Assembly: GCF_046773475.1 (NCBI RefSeq)
Contig: NZ_CP177239.1
Location: 930,001 to 994,000, forward strand
DNA from: Nitratireductor aquimarinus
GTDB lineage: Bacteria > Pseudomonadota > Alphaproteobacteria > Rhizobiales > Rhizobiaceae
DNA length: 64,000 nt
Direction: 5' to 3'
Shown: one piece after another, positions 25,453 to 32,510 of the stretch
Layout of the letters: each line of letters begins with the position of its first letter
How positions within the stretch are numbered: the stretch's first letter is position 1
Program-made: the position numbers and the translations under genes
Notes under the pieces: generated by a model
Databases searched by the model: none
Told to the model about the DNA's origin: nothing
Seen by the model: the letters and a program-made list of their open reading frames with translations, nothing else

Positions 25453-26148
25453 ATGGCCGATTTCGTTTTTCCGCCCGCCAGCCAGCCCTCCGTCGCCGTA
25501 GCCGGCGAAGAAGCGCGCTTTCCCGTGCGGCGCATCTTCTGCGTGGGGCGCAACTATGCCGCCCACGCCCGCGAAATGGGCCATGAGCCGGAGCGCGAGC
25601 CGCCATTCTTCTTCACCAAACCCGCTGACGCCGTGGTCGATGCCGACACGGTGATTCCCTATCCCGCACTCACGCAGGATCTGCATCACGAAATCGAGAT
25701 GGTCGTCGCCATCGGCAAGGGCGGCAGCAACATCGATCCGGCCCATGCGCTCGACCATGTCTACGGCTATGCGGTGGGGCTCGACCTCACCCGCCGCGAC
25801 CTGCAGGCCGAAGCCAAGAAGAAGGGCCGCCCGTGGGACTGGGCCAAGGCGTTCGACCGCTCGTCGCCCTGCGGCCCCATCGTGCCCGTTGCAAAGACCG
25901 GCCACCCGTCGCAGGGCCGTGTCTGGCTCGCCGTCAATGGCGAAATCCGCCAGGAAGGCGATCTCGACGAGCTGATCTGGCCGGTGGCCGACGTGATCGC
26001 GCTGTGCAGCCAGGCCATGGAGCTGAAGGCCGGCGATCTGATCTACACCGGAACACCTGCCGGCGTCGGCGCGCTTCAGCCGGGCGACCACGTGGAAGGC
26101 GGCGTTGACGGCGTCGGCGAGATCGCCATCACCATTGGCGAGGCCTGA
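25453..26148 (+). CDS. Fumarylacetoacetate hydrolase-family protein, fumarylpyruvate hydrolase-like
   Basis: A 231-residue FAH-fold hydrolase. The N-terminal FCVGRNYAAHAREMGHEPEREPPFFFTKPADAVV region (about 28-60) and the metal-binding Glu residues in HHEIEMVVAIGKGG and VYGYAVGLDLT are typical of the short FAHD/NagK group, which cuts fumarylpyruvate to fumarate and pyruvate in gentisate breakdown. The next gene, one base away, encodes a zeta-class GST-like isomerase that would supply fumarylpyruvate from maleylpyruvate. No gentisate 1,2-dioxygenase gene lies in the window. Oxaloacetate decarboxylase or acylpyruvase activity, as in FAHD1, is the main alternative. Confidence 0.8.
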   Translation: MADFVFPPASQPSVAVAGEEARFPVRRIFCVGRNYAAHAREMGHEPEREPPFFFTKPADAVVDADTVIPYPALTQDLHHEIEMVVAIGKGGSNIDPAHALDHVYGYAVGLDLTRRDLQAEAKKKGRPWDWAKAFDRSSPCGPIVPVAKTGHPSQGRVWLAVNGEIRQEGDLDELIWPVADVIALCSQAMELKAGDLIYTGTPAGVGALQPGDHVEGGVDGVGEIAITIGEA

Positions 26149-26149
26149 T

Positions 26150-26800
26150 ATGGGCGAAGTCGTTCTGCACAACTACTTCCGCTCCTCGACCTCCTACCGG
26201 GTGCGCATCGCGCTCGCCATGAAGGGCATCGACTATCGCTACGCCGCGCATCATCTGCGCCACGGCGAACATCGCGGCGAGGCCTATCTGTCGGTCAATC
26301 CGCAGGGCCTCGTGCCCGCACTCGTGTGGAGCGACGGCACGATGATCGCGCAGTCCATGGCGATCATGGAGTTTCTGGACGAGACGGTGCCCGAGCCCCC
26401 GCTCCTGCCTGCCGATGCGCATGGGCGCGCACGGGTTCGCATGCTCTCCCAGATGATCGCCTGCGAAATCCATCCGGTGAACAATCTGCGCATTCTGAAC
26501 GCGCTCAAAGAGCGTTACGGCGCAGACGACGCAGAAATTGGCGCATGGTTCCGCCACTGGGTGAACGCCACGTTCGAACCGCTTGAAAAGATGCTCGCCG
26601 AGAGCCCGCAGACCGGCGTCTTCTGCCATGGCGACGCGCCCGGCATGGCCGATATCTGCCTCGTTGCGCAGGTGGCGAACAACAAGCGCTTCGACGTCGA
26701 CATGACGCCCTATCCCGTCATCCAGCGCATCAACGAGGCCTGCATGGAACTGGAAGCGTTCCGCAAGGCCGCGCCGATGAACCAGCCCGACGCGGAATGA
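26150..26800 (+). CDS. Zeta-class GST, maleylacetoacetate/maleylpyruvate isomerase
   Basis: A 216-residue zeta-class glutathione transferase. The diagnostic N-terminal active-site motif YFRSSTSYRVRIAL is at residues 9-22. The thioredoxin-like domain ends near 80 and the helical domain contains HPVNNLRILN. It performs glutathione-dependent cis-trans isomerisation of maleylacetoacetate (tyrosine route) or maleylpyruvate (gentisate route). Pairing with a short NagK-like hydrolase favours the gentisate route (NagL-like), but the two substrates cannot be separated by sequence alone. The ATG at 26150 follows the FAH stop by one base. Confidence 0.85.
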   Translation: MGEVVLHNYFRSSTSYRVRIALAMKGIDYRYAAHHLRHGEHRGEAYLSVNPQGLVPALVWSDGTMIAQSMAIMEFLDETVPEPPLLPADAHGRARVRMLSQMIACEIHPVNNLRILNALKERYGADDAEIGAWFRHWVNATFEPLEKMLAESPQTGVFCHGDAPGMADICLVAQVANNKRFDVDMTPYPVIQRINEACMELEAFRKAAPMNQPDAE

Positions 26801-26809
26801 TTCAACCGG

Positions 26810-26834
26810 AAGGCCGGCTCAGCCGGCCTTTTCG
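26810..26834. terminator. Bidirectional terminator between convergent genes
   Basis: AAGGCCGGCT (26810-26819) pairs with AGCCGGCCTT (26821-26830), giving a compact GC-rich stem with a 7-base effective loop, followed by TTTTCG. It lies between the convergent isomerase and MaoC genes and overlaps the MaoC stop codon. On the minus strand the 5' side also provides A/T bases (TTCCGG), a weaker tail. Confidence 0.8.
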
Positions 26835-27283
26835 TCCAGAATAAGCATGATAATGGTTTCGGCCGCGAGCGCGGGCGTGTCCTCGCCCTCGATCTCCACC
26901 TCGCCGTGATGACGCACGAGAAGCCGGCCCGGAGCCTTTTCCTCGACACCTTTCAGCGTGCTGCGCAGGCGCACGCGGCTGCCAGCCTTCACCGGCGCCA
27001 GAAAGCGCAGCTTGTCGAGGCCGTAATTGATGATCGTGCCCAGATGCACCGGCCACGCGCCACAGTCATAAGACAGGCTTGATAAGAGCGACAGCGTGAG
27101 GAAACCGTGCGCCACGGGCCTGCCGAACGGGCTTTCGCGCTCCGTGCGCTCGCGATCCACATGGATCCACTGATGGTCATTGGTGCAATCGGCGAAACGG
27201 TCGATCATCGACTGGTCGACAACCACCCAATCGGAAACGGTCGTGCCGCCGCCGATCTGCGCTTCAAGAACATGTGCGTTCAT
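26819..27283 (-). CDS. MaoC-family hot-dog dehydratase
   Basis: A 154-residue hot-dog-fold protein. The MaoC/R-hydratase motif is clear: FADCTNDHQWIHVD near residue 30 with the catalytic Asp/His pair, then SPFGRPVAHGFLTLSLL. These proteins hydrate (R)-specific enoyl-CoA (PhaJ type) or related acyl thioesters. The start at 27283 is preferred, since the alternative at 27304 is a TTG with a less typical N-terminus. It stands alone, convergent with the isomerase gene, and its 3' end is covered by the shared terminator. The substrate chain length is unknown. Confidence 0.85.
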   Translation of the reverse strand: MNAHVLEAQIGGGTTVSDWVVVDQSMIDRFADCTNDHQWIHVDRERTERESPFGRPVAHGFLTLSLLSSLSYDCGAWPVHLGTIINYGLDKLRFLAPVKAGSRVRLRSTLKGVEEKAPGRLLVRHHGEVEIEGEDTPALAAETIIMLILDEKAG

Positions 27284-27667
27284 GAGCTGAGCCTTCCCTG
27301 TCAAATTCTGCAGCAGCGCGGGCGCATCCGACCGGACACAAGAACGCGGCAGAGTAGTCCTTCATTCAGCGGATCGGCTCGCCGCCAGCCCGTGGGCTGC
27401 ATGCGGCCGAAACGCCCCTGCGCCCGGTCACACAAAGCAGCCGGGACTGATTGCTTTCACCATTTCAGGCTGGGCACCCATTCCCCTAGCGCCTCGATAT
27501 TGTGCAACGCAACATAATTCGCATAAACGCACGTTCAGCGCCCTTGCGCGGACACCCGTTCGCAAGGCACATAAAGTTGATTTGTTTTGTCAGATTTTAC
27601 CAGACTCACTCTGGAATTATTCTAAACAATAAGCCATATTACGGGAACGTTATCTGAAAGGATTGTT
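27284..27667. promoter_or_regulatory. 384-base intergenic region upstream of rirA
   Basis: This stretch carries the promoter of rirA on its right and the short leader of the MaoC gene on its left. The last 150 bases are distinctly AT-rich. Apart from the Irr/ICE-like box at 27610-27626 I see no coding region, RNA gene or repeat. The rirA ribosome binding site is GAAAGGA (27656-27662). Confidence 0.6.
27610..27626 (+). promoter_or_regulatory. Irr/ICE-like iron control element upstream of rirA
   Basis: TCTGGAA-TTA-TTCTAAA resembles the alphaproteobacterial Irr (ICE) box TTTAGAA-N3-TTCTAAA: the right half is exact and the left half matches at 5 of 7 positions. It lies 42 bases before the rirA start. 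Irr repression of rirA under low iron is documented for related bacteria, which makes this reading sensible but unproven here. An overlapping palindrome, TTATTCTAAACAATAA (27617-27632), could instead be an Rrf2-type autoregulatory site. Confidence 0.5.
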
Positions 27668-28129
27668 ATGCGCTTAACGCGACAAACCAACTACGCCATT
27701 CGCATCCTCATGTACTGCGCGGCCAATGAAGGTCGTCTGAGCCGCATCTCGGAGATCGCGAAGGCGTATTCGCTCTCCGACCTGTTCCTGTTCAAGATCC
27801 TTCAGCCCCTCGTGGAGAACGGTTTCGTGGAAACCGTGCGCGGCCGCAATGGCGGCGTGCGCCTTGCAAAGCCGGCAGAAGACATCACCCTGTTCGAAGT
27901 GGTGCGCGTGACCGAAGACAATTTCGCCATGGCGGAGTGCTTTGAGAACGACGATGCGGAATGCCCGCTGGTCGATAGCTGCGGCCTGAACGAGGCTCTG
28001 CGCAAGGCGCTCAATGCCTTCTTCGAGGTTCTGGGCAGCTATACGATTCGCGATCTGGCCGATTCCAAGCCCGACATGCGCTTCCGGCTTGGTCTGGACG
28101 AGTTACCCGAGCGCGCAGCGGCGCGCTAG
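27668..28129 (+). CDS. rirA: Rrf2-family iron-responsive regulator RirA
   Basis: A 153-residue Rrf2 regulator carrying an iron-sulphur cluster. The N-terminal winged helix starts MRLTRQTNYAIRILMYCA. The three cluster cysteines are C91, C99 and C105 (ECFENDDAECPLVDSC), exactly the RirA spacing. RirA represses iron-uptake genes in iron-replete cells of Rhizobium, Sinorhizobium and Agrobacterium. It is convergent with the hmu haem-uptake operon, its likely target. The absence of iron-sulphur assembly genes next to it argues against IscR. Confidence 0.95.
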   Translation: MRLTRQTNYAIRILMYCAANEGRLSRISEIAKAYSLSDLFLFKILQPLVENGFVETVRGRNGGVRLAKPAEDITLFEVVRVTEDNFAMAECFENDDAECPLVDSCGLNEALRKALNAFFEVLGSYTIRDLADSKPDMRFRLGLDELPERAAAR

Positions 28130-28146
28130 AAAAGCGAAATTTGAGA

Positions 28147-28176
28147 AAAAGGACCGCCAGTTTGACGGTCCTTTTC
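28147..28176 (+). terminator. Rho-independent terminator after rirA
   Basis: AAAAGGACCG (28147-28156) pairs with CGGTCCTTTT (28166-28175), a 10-base-pair stem extended by two inner pairs, followed by CTTTATTTT. The T-rich tail is on the plus strand, so it ends rirA. The flanking A-run on the other side may also stop the leftward hmu transcript. Confidence 0.85.
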
Positions 28177-28208
28177 TTTATTTTGATTCTGCTTTTCCGG
28201 CATTTCTC

Positions 28209-29003
28209 TCAAAGCTGCGCGGATTGCGGCAGGATATAGGGCAATGCGCCCATGGGCGGCACGCCCACCTGTATCCGGCATTCGAACACGTCAGAAATCA
28301 GCGTGTCGTTGAAAACCTCCGCCGGCGTTCCCGTCGCCACCAGTTTTCCGCGATGCATCATGGCCACCCGGTCGGCAAAACGCGCCGTCAGGTTCAGATC
28401 ATGCAGCACGGCCAGCACCCCGCCACCGGCCGCTGCAAACTGGGCGGCAATATCCATGATGATGAGCTGATGCTTGATGTCGAGGCTCGACACCGGTTCA
28501 TCGAGCAGCAGGTAGCGCGGCTGTCCGTCCAGCACCGGACGCCAGACCTGACAGAGCACACGGGCGAGCTGCACACGCTGCTGCTCGCCGCCTGAAAGCT
28601 CCTGATAGAACCGCCCTGAAAAGCCGCCGAGATCGACACGCTCAAGCGCGATTTCGGGCAAACGCTCCTGTTCGGCGCGGGTTGTGCCCGAGCGGCCGCT
28701 CAACAGGCCCAGCTTCACGACTTCGCGGACCTTGTAGGGAAAGGACAGCGCGCTCGCCTGCGGCAGCACGGCCCTGTGCCCCGCCGCCTCCCATGGCTTC
28801 ATGCCGTGAAGCGATGCGCCATTGATCCGCACCATTCCCGTGAAAGGCAGATCGCCCGAGATCGCTTTGAGGAAGGTCGTCTTGCCCGATCCGTTGGGGC
28901 CGACAATGGCCGTCACCTCACCGGGTTTTGCACAAAGCGCCACATCCGAGAGGATCTGCTTGCGCCCCACCCGCACACCAAGATTGCTGACTTCAATCGA
29001 CAT
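28209..29003 (-). CDS. hmuV: Haem ABC transporter ATPase HmuV
   Basis: A 264-residue ATPase. It has Walker A GPNGSGKTT near residue 37, a Q-loop around VLPQAS, signature LSGGEQQR near 140 and Walker B YLLLDEPVSSLD, with the switch His in VLHDLN. Its ATG shares a base with the hmuU stop (TGATG). It is the last gene of the leftward hmuPSTUV operon and energises haem import across the inner membrane. A few bases of in-frame upstream sequence are open, but 29003 gives the standard MSIEVSNL start. Confidence 0.95.
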   Translation of the reverse strand: MSIEVSNLGVRVGRKQILSDVALCAKPGEVTAIVGPNGSGKTTFLKAISGDLPFTGMVRINGASLHGMKPWEAAGHRAVLPQASALSFPYKVREVVKLGLLSGRSGTTRAEQERLPEIALERVDLGGFSGRFYQELSGGEQQRVQLARVLCQVWRPVLDGQPRYLLLDEPVSSLDIKHQLIIMDIAAQFAAAGGGVLAVLHDLNLTARFADRVAMMHRGKLVATGTPAEVFNDTLISDVFECRIQVGVPPMGALPYILPQSAQL

Positions 29004-30103
29004 CACAGATCCAACAATCCTCTCTGCCGCAGCAGGATCCACAGGAAGAACGGCGCGCCGATGGCGGCGGTCACGATGCCGATCGGCAGTTCTGCCGGCG
29101 CGACGACCACCCGGCTGATCGCGTCTGCCACGAGCAGAAGGCTTGCTCCCAGAAGCGCCGAAGCCGGCAGCAGGTAGCGGTGTTCCGGGCCGATGGTGAG
29201 CCGCAGGAGATGCGGCACAACGATGCCGACAAAGCCGATGCCGCCCGAAACGGCCACCGATGCGCCCGTGGCGGCTGCCACGGTGACGATGGCGGTGTTC
29301 TTCACCCGCTGCACGCGCACGCCCAGATGATTGGCCGTCGCCTCGCCCAGCACCATTGCGTCAAGCCCCCGCGCCAGAAACGGCGTGACCAGAAGCCCCG
29401 CCAGGATGAACGGGCCGGCAGCCCAGATTTTCGCCCATGTCGCGCCGGCCAGCGAGCCAAGCCCCCAGAAGGTCAGGTCCCGCAATTCCTGATCGTCGGC
29501 GACGAACACGAGTATGCCCGACAGCGCCCCCGCCAGTGCGCCCAGCGCAATGCCGGCCAGAAGCATGGTGGCAACCGAGGTCTGCCCGCGCCGCGTCGCC
29601 ACGCGGTAAAGAAGCAGCGTCGAGGCAAGGCCGCCGAAGAATGCCGCCAGCGGCAGCGCGTAGATGCCAAGCACCCCGATCACCGGAGCAAGCACGGTGC
29701 CGCCCAGAACGATGATCGTGATTGCGCCCAGCCCCGCGCCGGACGAAACGCCCACAATGCCGGGATCGGCAAGCGGGTTGCGGAACAGCCCCTGCATGAC
29801 CGCGCCCGAAACCGCCAGCGACGCACCCACCAGCGTACCAAGCACGATGCGCGGCAGGCGAATGTCGTTGATCACCACGCGGTCGCGCAGCGACAGTGCT
29901 TCGCTGCCGCCGCCAAGCCAGGCAACCGCCGCATCCCAGAACGAGGTGTCAGACGCCCCGGAACCAAGGCTGAACAGGAACAGGAGGACATAGAGAGCGA
30001 CGAGAGCGAGGATGACCGCTTTCGCCCGCATGGAGCGATCGCCATCCACCGCATCGCGCCAGCGCCATGAGGAAGCTGGCGCCATTTCTTCACGCACAGC
30101 CAT
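29003..30103 (-). CDS. hmuU: Haem ABC transporter permease HmuU
   Basis: A 366-residue FecCD-family permease with about ten helices. It contains the family blocks RLPRIVLGTLVGASLAVSGAVMQGLFRNPLADPGIVGVSSGAGLGA and GFVGIVVPHLLRL. HmuU takes haem from periplasmic HmuT and passes it through the membrane using HmuV. The ATG at 30103 lies one base after the hmuT stop; an upstream in-frame ATG at 30199 falls inside hmuT and is not expected. The N-terminal tail before the first helix is about 25 residues. Confidence 0.94.
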   Translation of the reverse strand: MAVREEMAPASSWRWRDAVDGDRSMRAKAVILALVALYVLLFLFSLGSGASDTSFWDAAVAWLGGGSEALSLRDRVVINDIRLPRIVLGTLVGASLAVSGAVMQGLFRNPLADPGIVGVSSGAGLGAITIIVLGGTVLAPVIGVLGIYALPLAAFFGGLASTLLLYRVATRRGQTSVATMLLAGIALGALAGALSGILVFVADDQELRDLTFWGLGSLAGATWAKIWAAGPFILAGLLVTPFLARGLDAMVLGEATANHLGVRVQRVKNTAIVTVAAATGASVAVSGGIGFVGIVVPHLLRLTIGPEHRYLLPASALLGASLLLVADAISRVVVAPAELPIGIVTAAIGAPFFLWILLRQRGLLDL

Positions 30104-30104
30104 G

Positions 30105-31019
30105 TCAGTCGACCACCGGGCCCGCGCCATGCAGCTTCTTAGAGAGTTCGCGGATCGCATCCGCCGTTCGCGGACCGAAGCCAAGCAGATAAGAGCCATC
30201 CATGCGGATCAGCGCCCGGTTTTCTCCGGCCGGCGTGGAAGCGATTGCTGGATTGTCCATGATGTCATCCGATGCATGTTCGCTGCTTTCGCCGCGTGAC
30301 ATCATCAGAACCACATCCGGTTTGGCGGCGATCACGGCTTCTTCGGAGACGAGCTTGTAGCCAATAAAACCGTCCATGGCGTTCGTGCCCCCGGCCATGC
30401 GGATAATGCCATCGGCGGCATTGTCCCGGCCTGCAGCCATGATCCGTCCCGCCTGAACGCTCAGAATGAAAAGAACACGCTTCTCTTCACCGCTCTGATG
30501 CGCCAGCGACTCGGCTTCTTCAAGATCCGCCTCCAGTTCACGCGCCAGCGCCTCGGCCTTGTCGTTCACGCCCAGCGCTGCACCCGTCACCCGCACCTTG
30601 CGCAGGATCGCCTCACGGTCGAAACCCTCCGGCACGGTAACCAGTGGGATGCCCGCCTTTTCAAGAACCCCCATGGTCTCCGCCGGTCCGCTGCCTTCGG
30701 ATGCCAGAATGGCGCTCGGACCCACGGAAAGAACGCCCTCGGGAGACAGGGCGCGCATATAGCCGACATCCGGCAGTTCCTTGACTTCAGCCGGATAGAT
30801 GCTCGTCTGGTCGCGGGCGACGAGCCTGTCTTCTTCCCCGAGACGGTAGACGATCTCGGTGACCGCGCCACCAATGCTTACAACCTTCGAAGTGTCGGCA
30901 AAAGGCTTCGGCAGCGCTTCATCAGCCATGGCCACGGGGGCCACGCCACCCATAAGGCCAGCGATCAGGACCGCGCCGCCCAAAAGGACGCGGCCGCTCA
31001 TTAATTCGGTGATAGGCAT
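30105..31019 (-). CDS. hmuT: Periplasmic haem-binding protein HmuT
   Basis: A 304-residue class-III binding protein. The signal peptide covers about residues 1-32 (VLLGGAVLIAGLMGGVAPVAMA). The mature start SKVVSIGGAVTEIVYRLGEEDRLVARDQTSIYPAEVKELPDVGYM is characteristic of HmuT, with Tyr residues in the region that ligates haem. It follows hmuS by 16 bases. It is the binding component of the hmuTUV importer. Unlike the other binding-protein genes in this window it has no spaced hairpin after it, since hmuU follows at once. Confidence 0.94.
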   Translation of the reverse strand: MPITELMSGRVLLGGAVLIAGLMGGVAPVAMADEALPKPFADTSKVVSIGGAVTEIVYRLGEEDRLVARDQTSIYPAEVKELPDVGYMRALSPEGVLSVGPSAILASEGSGPAETMGVLEKAGIPLVTVPEGFDREAILRKVRVTGAALGVNDKAEALARELEADLEEAESLAHQSGEEKRVLFILSVQAGRIMAAGRDNAADGIIRMAGGTNAMDGFIGYKLVSEEAVIAAKPDVVLMMSRGESSEHASDDIMDNPAIASTPAGENRALIRMDGSYLLGFGPRTADAIRELSKKLHGAGPVVD

Positions 31020-31035
31020 GGGTCAGTTGATCTCC

Positions 31036-32094
31036 CTAGGCCACCTGGCGGCATTCAAGCCGTGGCAGGCCTTCGACCATGGCGCGCCAGTCATCGCGCT
31101 CCGCGCGCCCTTCCAGCCGCTCGCCGAAGAACTGCGCAATCAGCTGGCCATCGGCGCCATAGGCTTCCATGGAGGTCACATGCCCGTCCCTGGTCGGCTT
31201 TCGCACGGCCCAGAGTTCTTTCACATGGTCGGTGCGCAGATGAAGGTTGAAGCCGGGATCGAGAATGTTGATCCACGGTCCCATCGGCTTCACGGTCTGG
31301 ATCGGGCCGGTGTGAATCTGGATACAGCCGCTGCTGCCCACAAAGCACATGATCGGCACTTCGCCGCTCACCGCCTCGTGGAGCATCGTCGTCAGCGCGT
31401 CCTCTTCCAGCCGCCAGGCGTAATCCTCACCGATCAGGTGAACGGCCTGATGCCGCGTCAGTTTCAGCTTGCGCAGGATGTTGAAGAGCTGATGAACATC
31501 CGTCATCGCGCTCCAGCGCTCGCGCAGCAGATCGGCAGCCGGAAGCTCCTCGCTGACCACGTCATCGACGATTTTCTCGGCCTGCACCTCGATCTGCGGA
31601 TCCTGCTCTGGATGAAGCAGCTCCTCAACGAGGTTCTGATAGGCATAGAGGTTGGATTTCGGCCGCAGATGAACCTTGTGGACGGCGTCGCCCGCCGCGT
31701 CAAAGAATTGCAGGCTGCGCCGAACCGTGTCGCCGTCGCGTTTTTCCACCGCAAATCCGAATGCCCAGCGCCCCGGGAAAATGCGCAGATCGATGTCGCG
31801 GCCCAGCACGATCGCATGCTGCGCGCCGCTTGAGCATTTCTCATAAACGCCGACCTTTTCATGCACCGCGCTTTCATTGCGGGTGAGAACCATCACCTCG
31901 CCCAGCGCTTCGAGCAAGGGGAGAAGAGCAGCAACATTCGGTTCGATGCGCGTTGCACCCTCACCGATGTGAGCCGCAACCAGTTCCGCTTCGGAGACAC
32001 CGAGTTTGAGCGCCAGGTCGCGCTCACGCATTTTCGGGTTTTCGTTGCGGGCGCGCCTGATCACCTCAGGCGCGCGAACAGCCTGAACAGTCAT
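31036..32094 (-). CDS. hmuS: Haemin-degrading/haem-trafficking factor HmuS
   Basis: A 352-residue cytoplasmic protein of the HemS/ChuS/HmuS family with two duplicated halves. Visible family blocks are RENPKMRERDLALKLGVSEAELVAA at the N-terminus, LTRNESAVHEKVGVYEK and FVGSSGCIQIHTGPI. It binds incoming haem and either breaks it down or delivers it to a haem oxygenase. It lies between hmuP and hmuT on the leftward operon. Length and blocks are standard, and nothing unusual is seen. Confidence 0.93.
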   Translation of the reverse strand: MTVQAVRAPEVIRRARNENPKMRERDLALKLGVSEAELVAAHIGEGATRIEPNVAALLPLLEALGEVMVLTRNESAVHEKVGVYEKCSSGAQHAIVLGRDIDLRIFPGRWAFGFAVEKRDGDTVRRSLQFFDAAGDAVHKVHLRPKSNLYAYQNLVEELLHPEQDPQIEVQAEKIVDDVVSEELPAADLLRERWSAMTDVHQLFNILRKLKLTRHQAVHLIGEDYAWRLEEDALTTMLHEAVSGEVPIMCFVGSSGCIQIHTGPIQTVKPMGPWINILDPGFNLHLRTDHVKELWAVRKPTRDGHVTSMEAYGADGQLIAQFFGERLEGRAERDDWRAMVEGLPRLECRQVA

Positions 32095-32103
32095 TCTGTA
32101 AAC

Positions 32104-32304
32104 CTACTTGTTGAGAATTAGCTTTCCCTGACGGGTGATCTTCAGCCGGTAATACGCACCATGGTGCTCGATGCCGATTTCACGGCGACCGCCGAACAGA
32201 TCGACGCTCGAGATCGTACGGTCAGGTGTAACGGTTCCATGTCTGGCGGCCAGATGCTGCATATCCGCCTGCCCCTGCGGGTCGATCGACAAATAGGTCT
32301 TCAT
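32104..32304 (-). CDS. hmuP: Small haemin uptake protein HmuP
   Basis: A 66-residue protein with the HemP/HmuP signature: SSVDLFGGRREIGIEHHGAYYRLKITRQGKLILNK fills the C-terminal half. In Bradyrhizobium and Sinorhizobium HmuP is needed for expression of the haem receptor gene, acting as a co-activator with Irr. It is first in hmuPSTUV and is divergent from hmuR, exactly the arrangement that suits this role. AAGGAGG precedes the ATG. Confidence 0.92.
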   Translation of the reverse strand: MKTYLSIDPQGQADMQHLAARHGTVTPDRTISSVDLFGGRREIGIEHHGAYYRLKITRQGKLILNK

Positions 32305-32510
32305 TGGAAAAAACCTCCTTTTTGAATGTGCTTGCGACGGCTCGCATCACGGTGAAAAATTCGCCCCTCCGCTTTCTTGACTTTTATTATCATATTTTAT
32401 AGCCACCGCAATACCGGAGTGAAATTATCAAGATAAATTTCCTAGCCGGTTAACCGTCGACAAGCCAGTGCCAGTCGGCCCGTTGAGTTTGTTTTCTGGA
32501 GAAGGCGGGA
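32305..32510. promoter_or_regulatory. hmuP/hmuR divergent promoter with palindrome
   Basis: This 206-base AT-rich region serves both haem operons. A perfect 12-base palindrome, TTATC-AA-GATAA, is at 32425-32436. An AT-rich tract with TTATTATCATATTTTATA lies at 32385-32402, and both are candidates for RirA (IRO) or HmuP/Irr control. A TTGACT hexamer at 32378-32383 may be a -35 element for hmuR, but no well-spaced -10 stands out. The regulator assignment is inference. Confidence 0.5.

Noticed and set aside
23133..25553. An 806-codon minus-strand open frame opposite doeC and doeD
   Set aside because: It is antisense to two recognised enzymes and crosses their intergenic gap; the translation has no domain.
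26819..27283. The MaoC protein as the missing FabZXL dehydratase
   Set aside because: The HQWIHVD motif and length fit an R-specific enoyl-CoA hydratase, not FabZ, and it lies 20 kb from the acpXL cluster.
32095..32304. hmuP as a spurious short frame
   Set aside because: Rejected as spurious only at first glance: the HemP/HmuP signature, the AAGGAGG ribosome binding site and the position divergent from hmuR make it a real gene, so it was kept as a feature.
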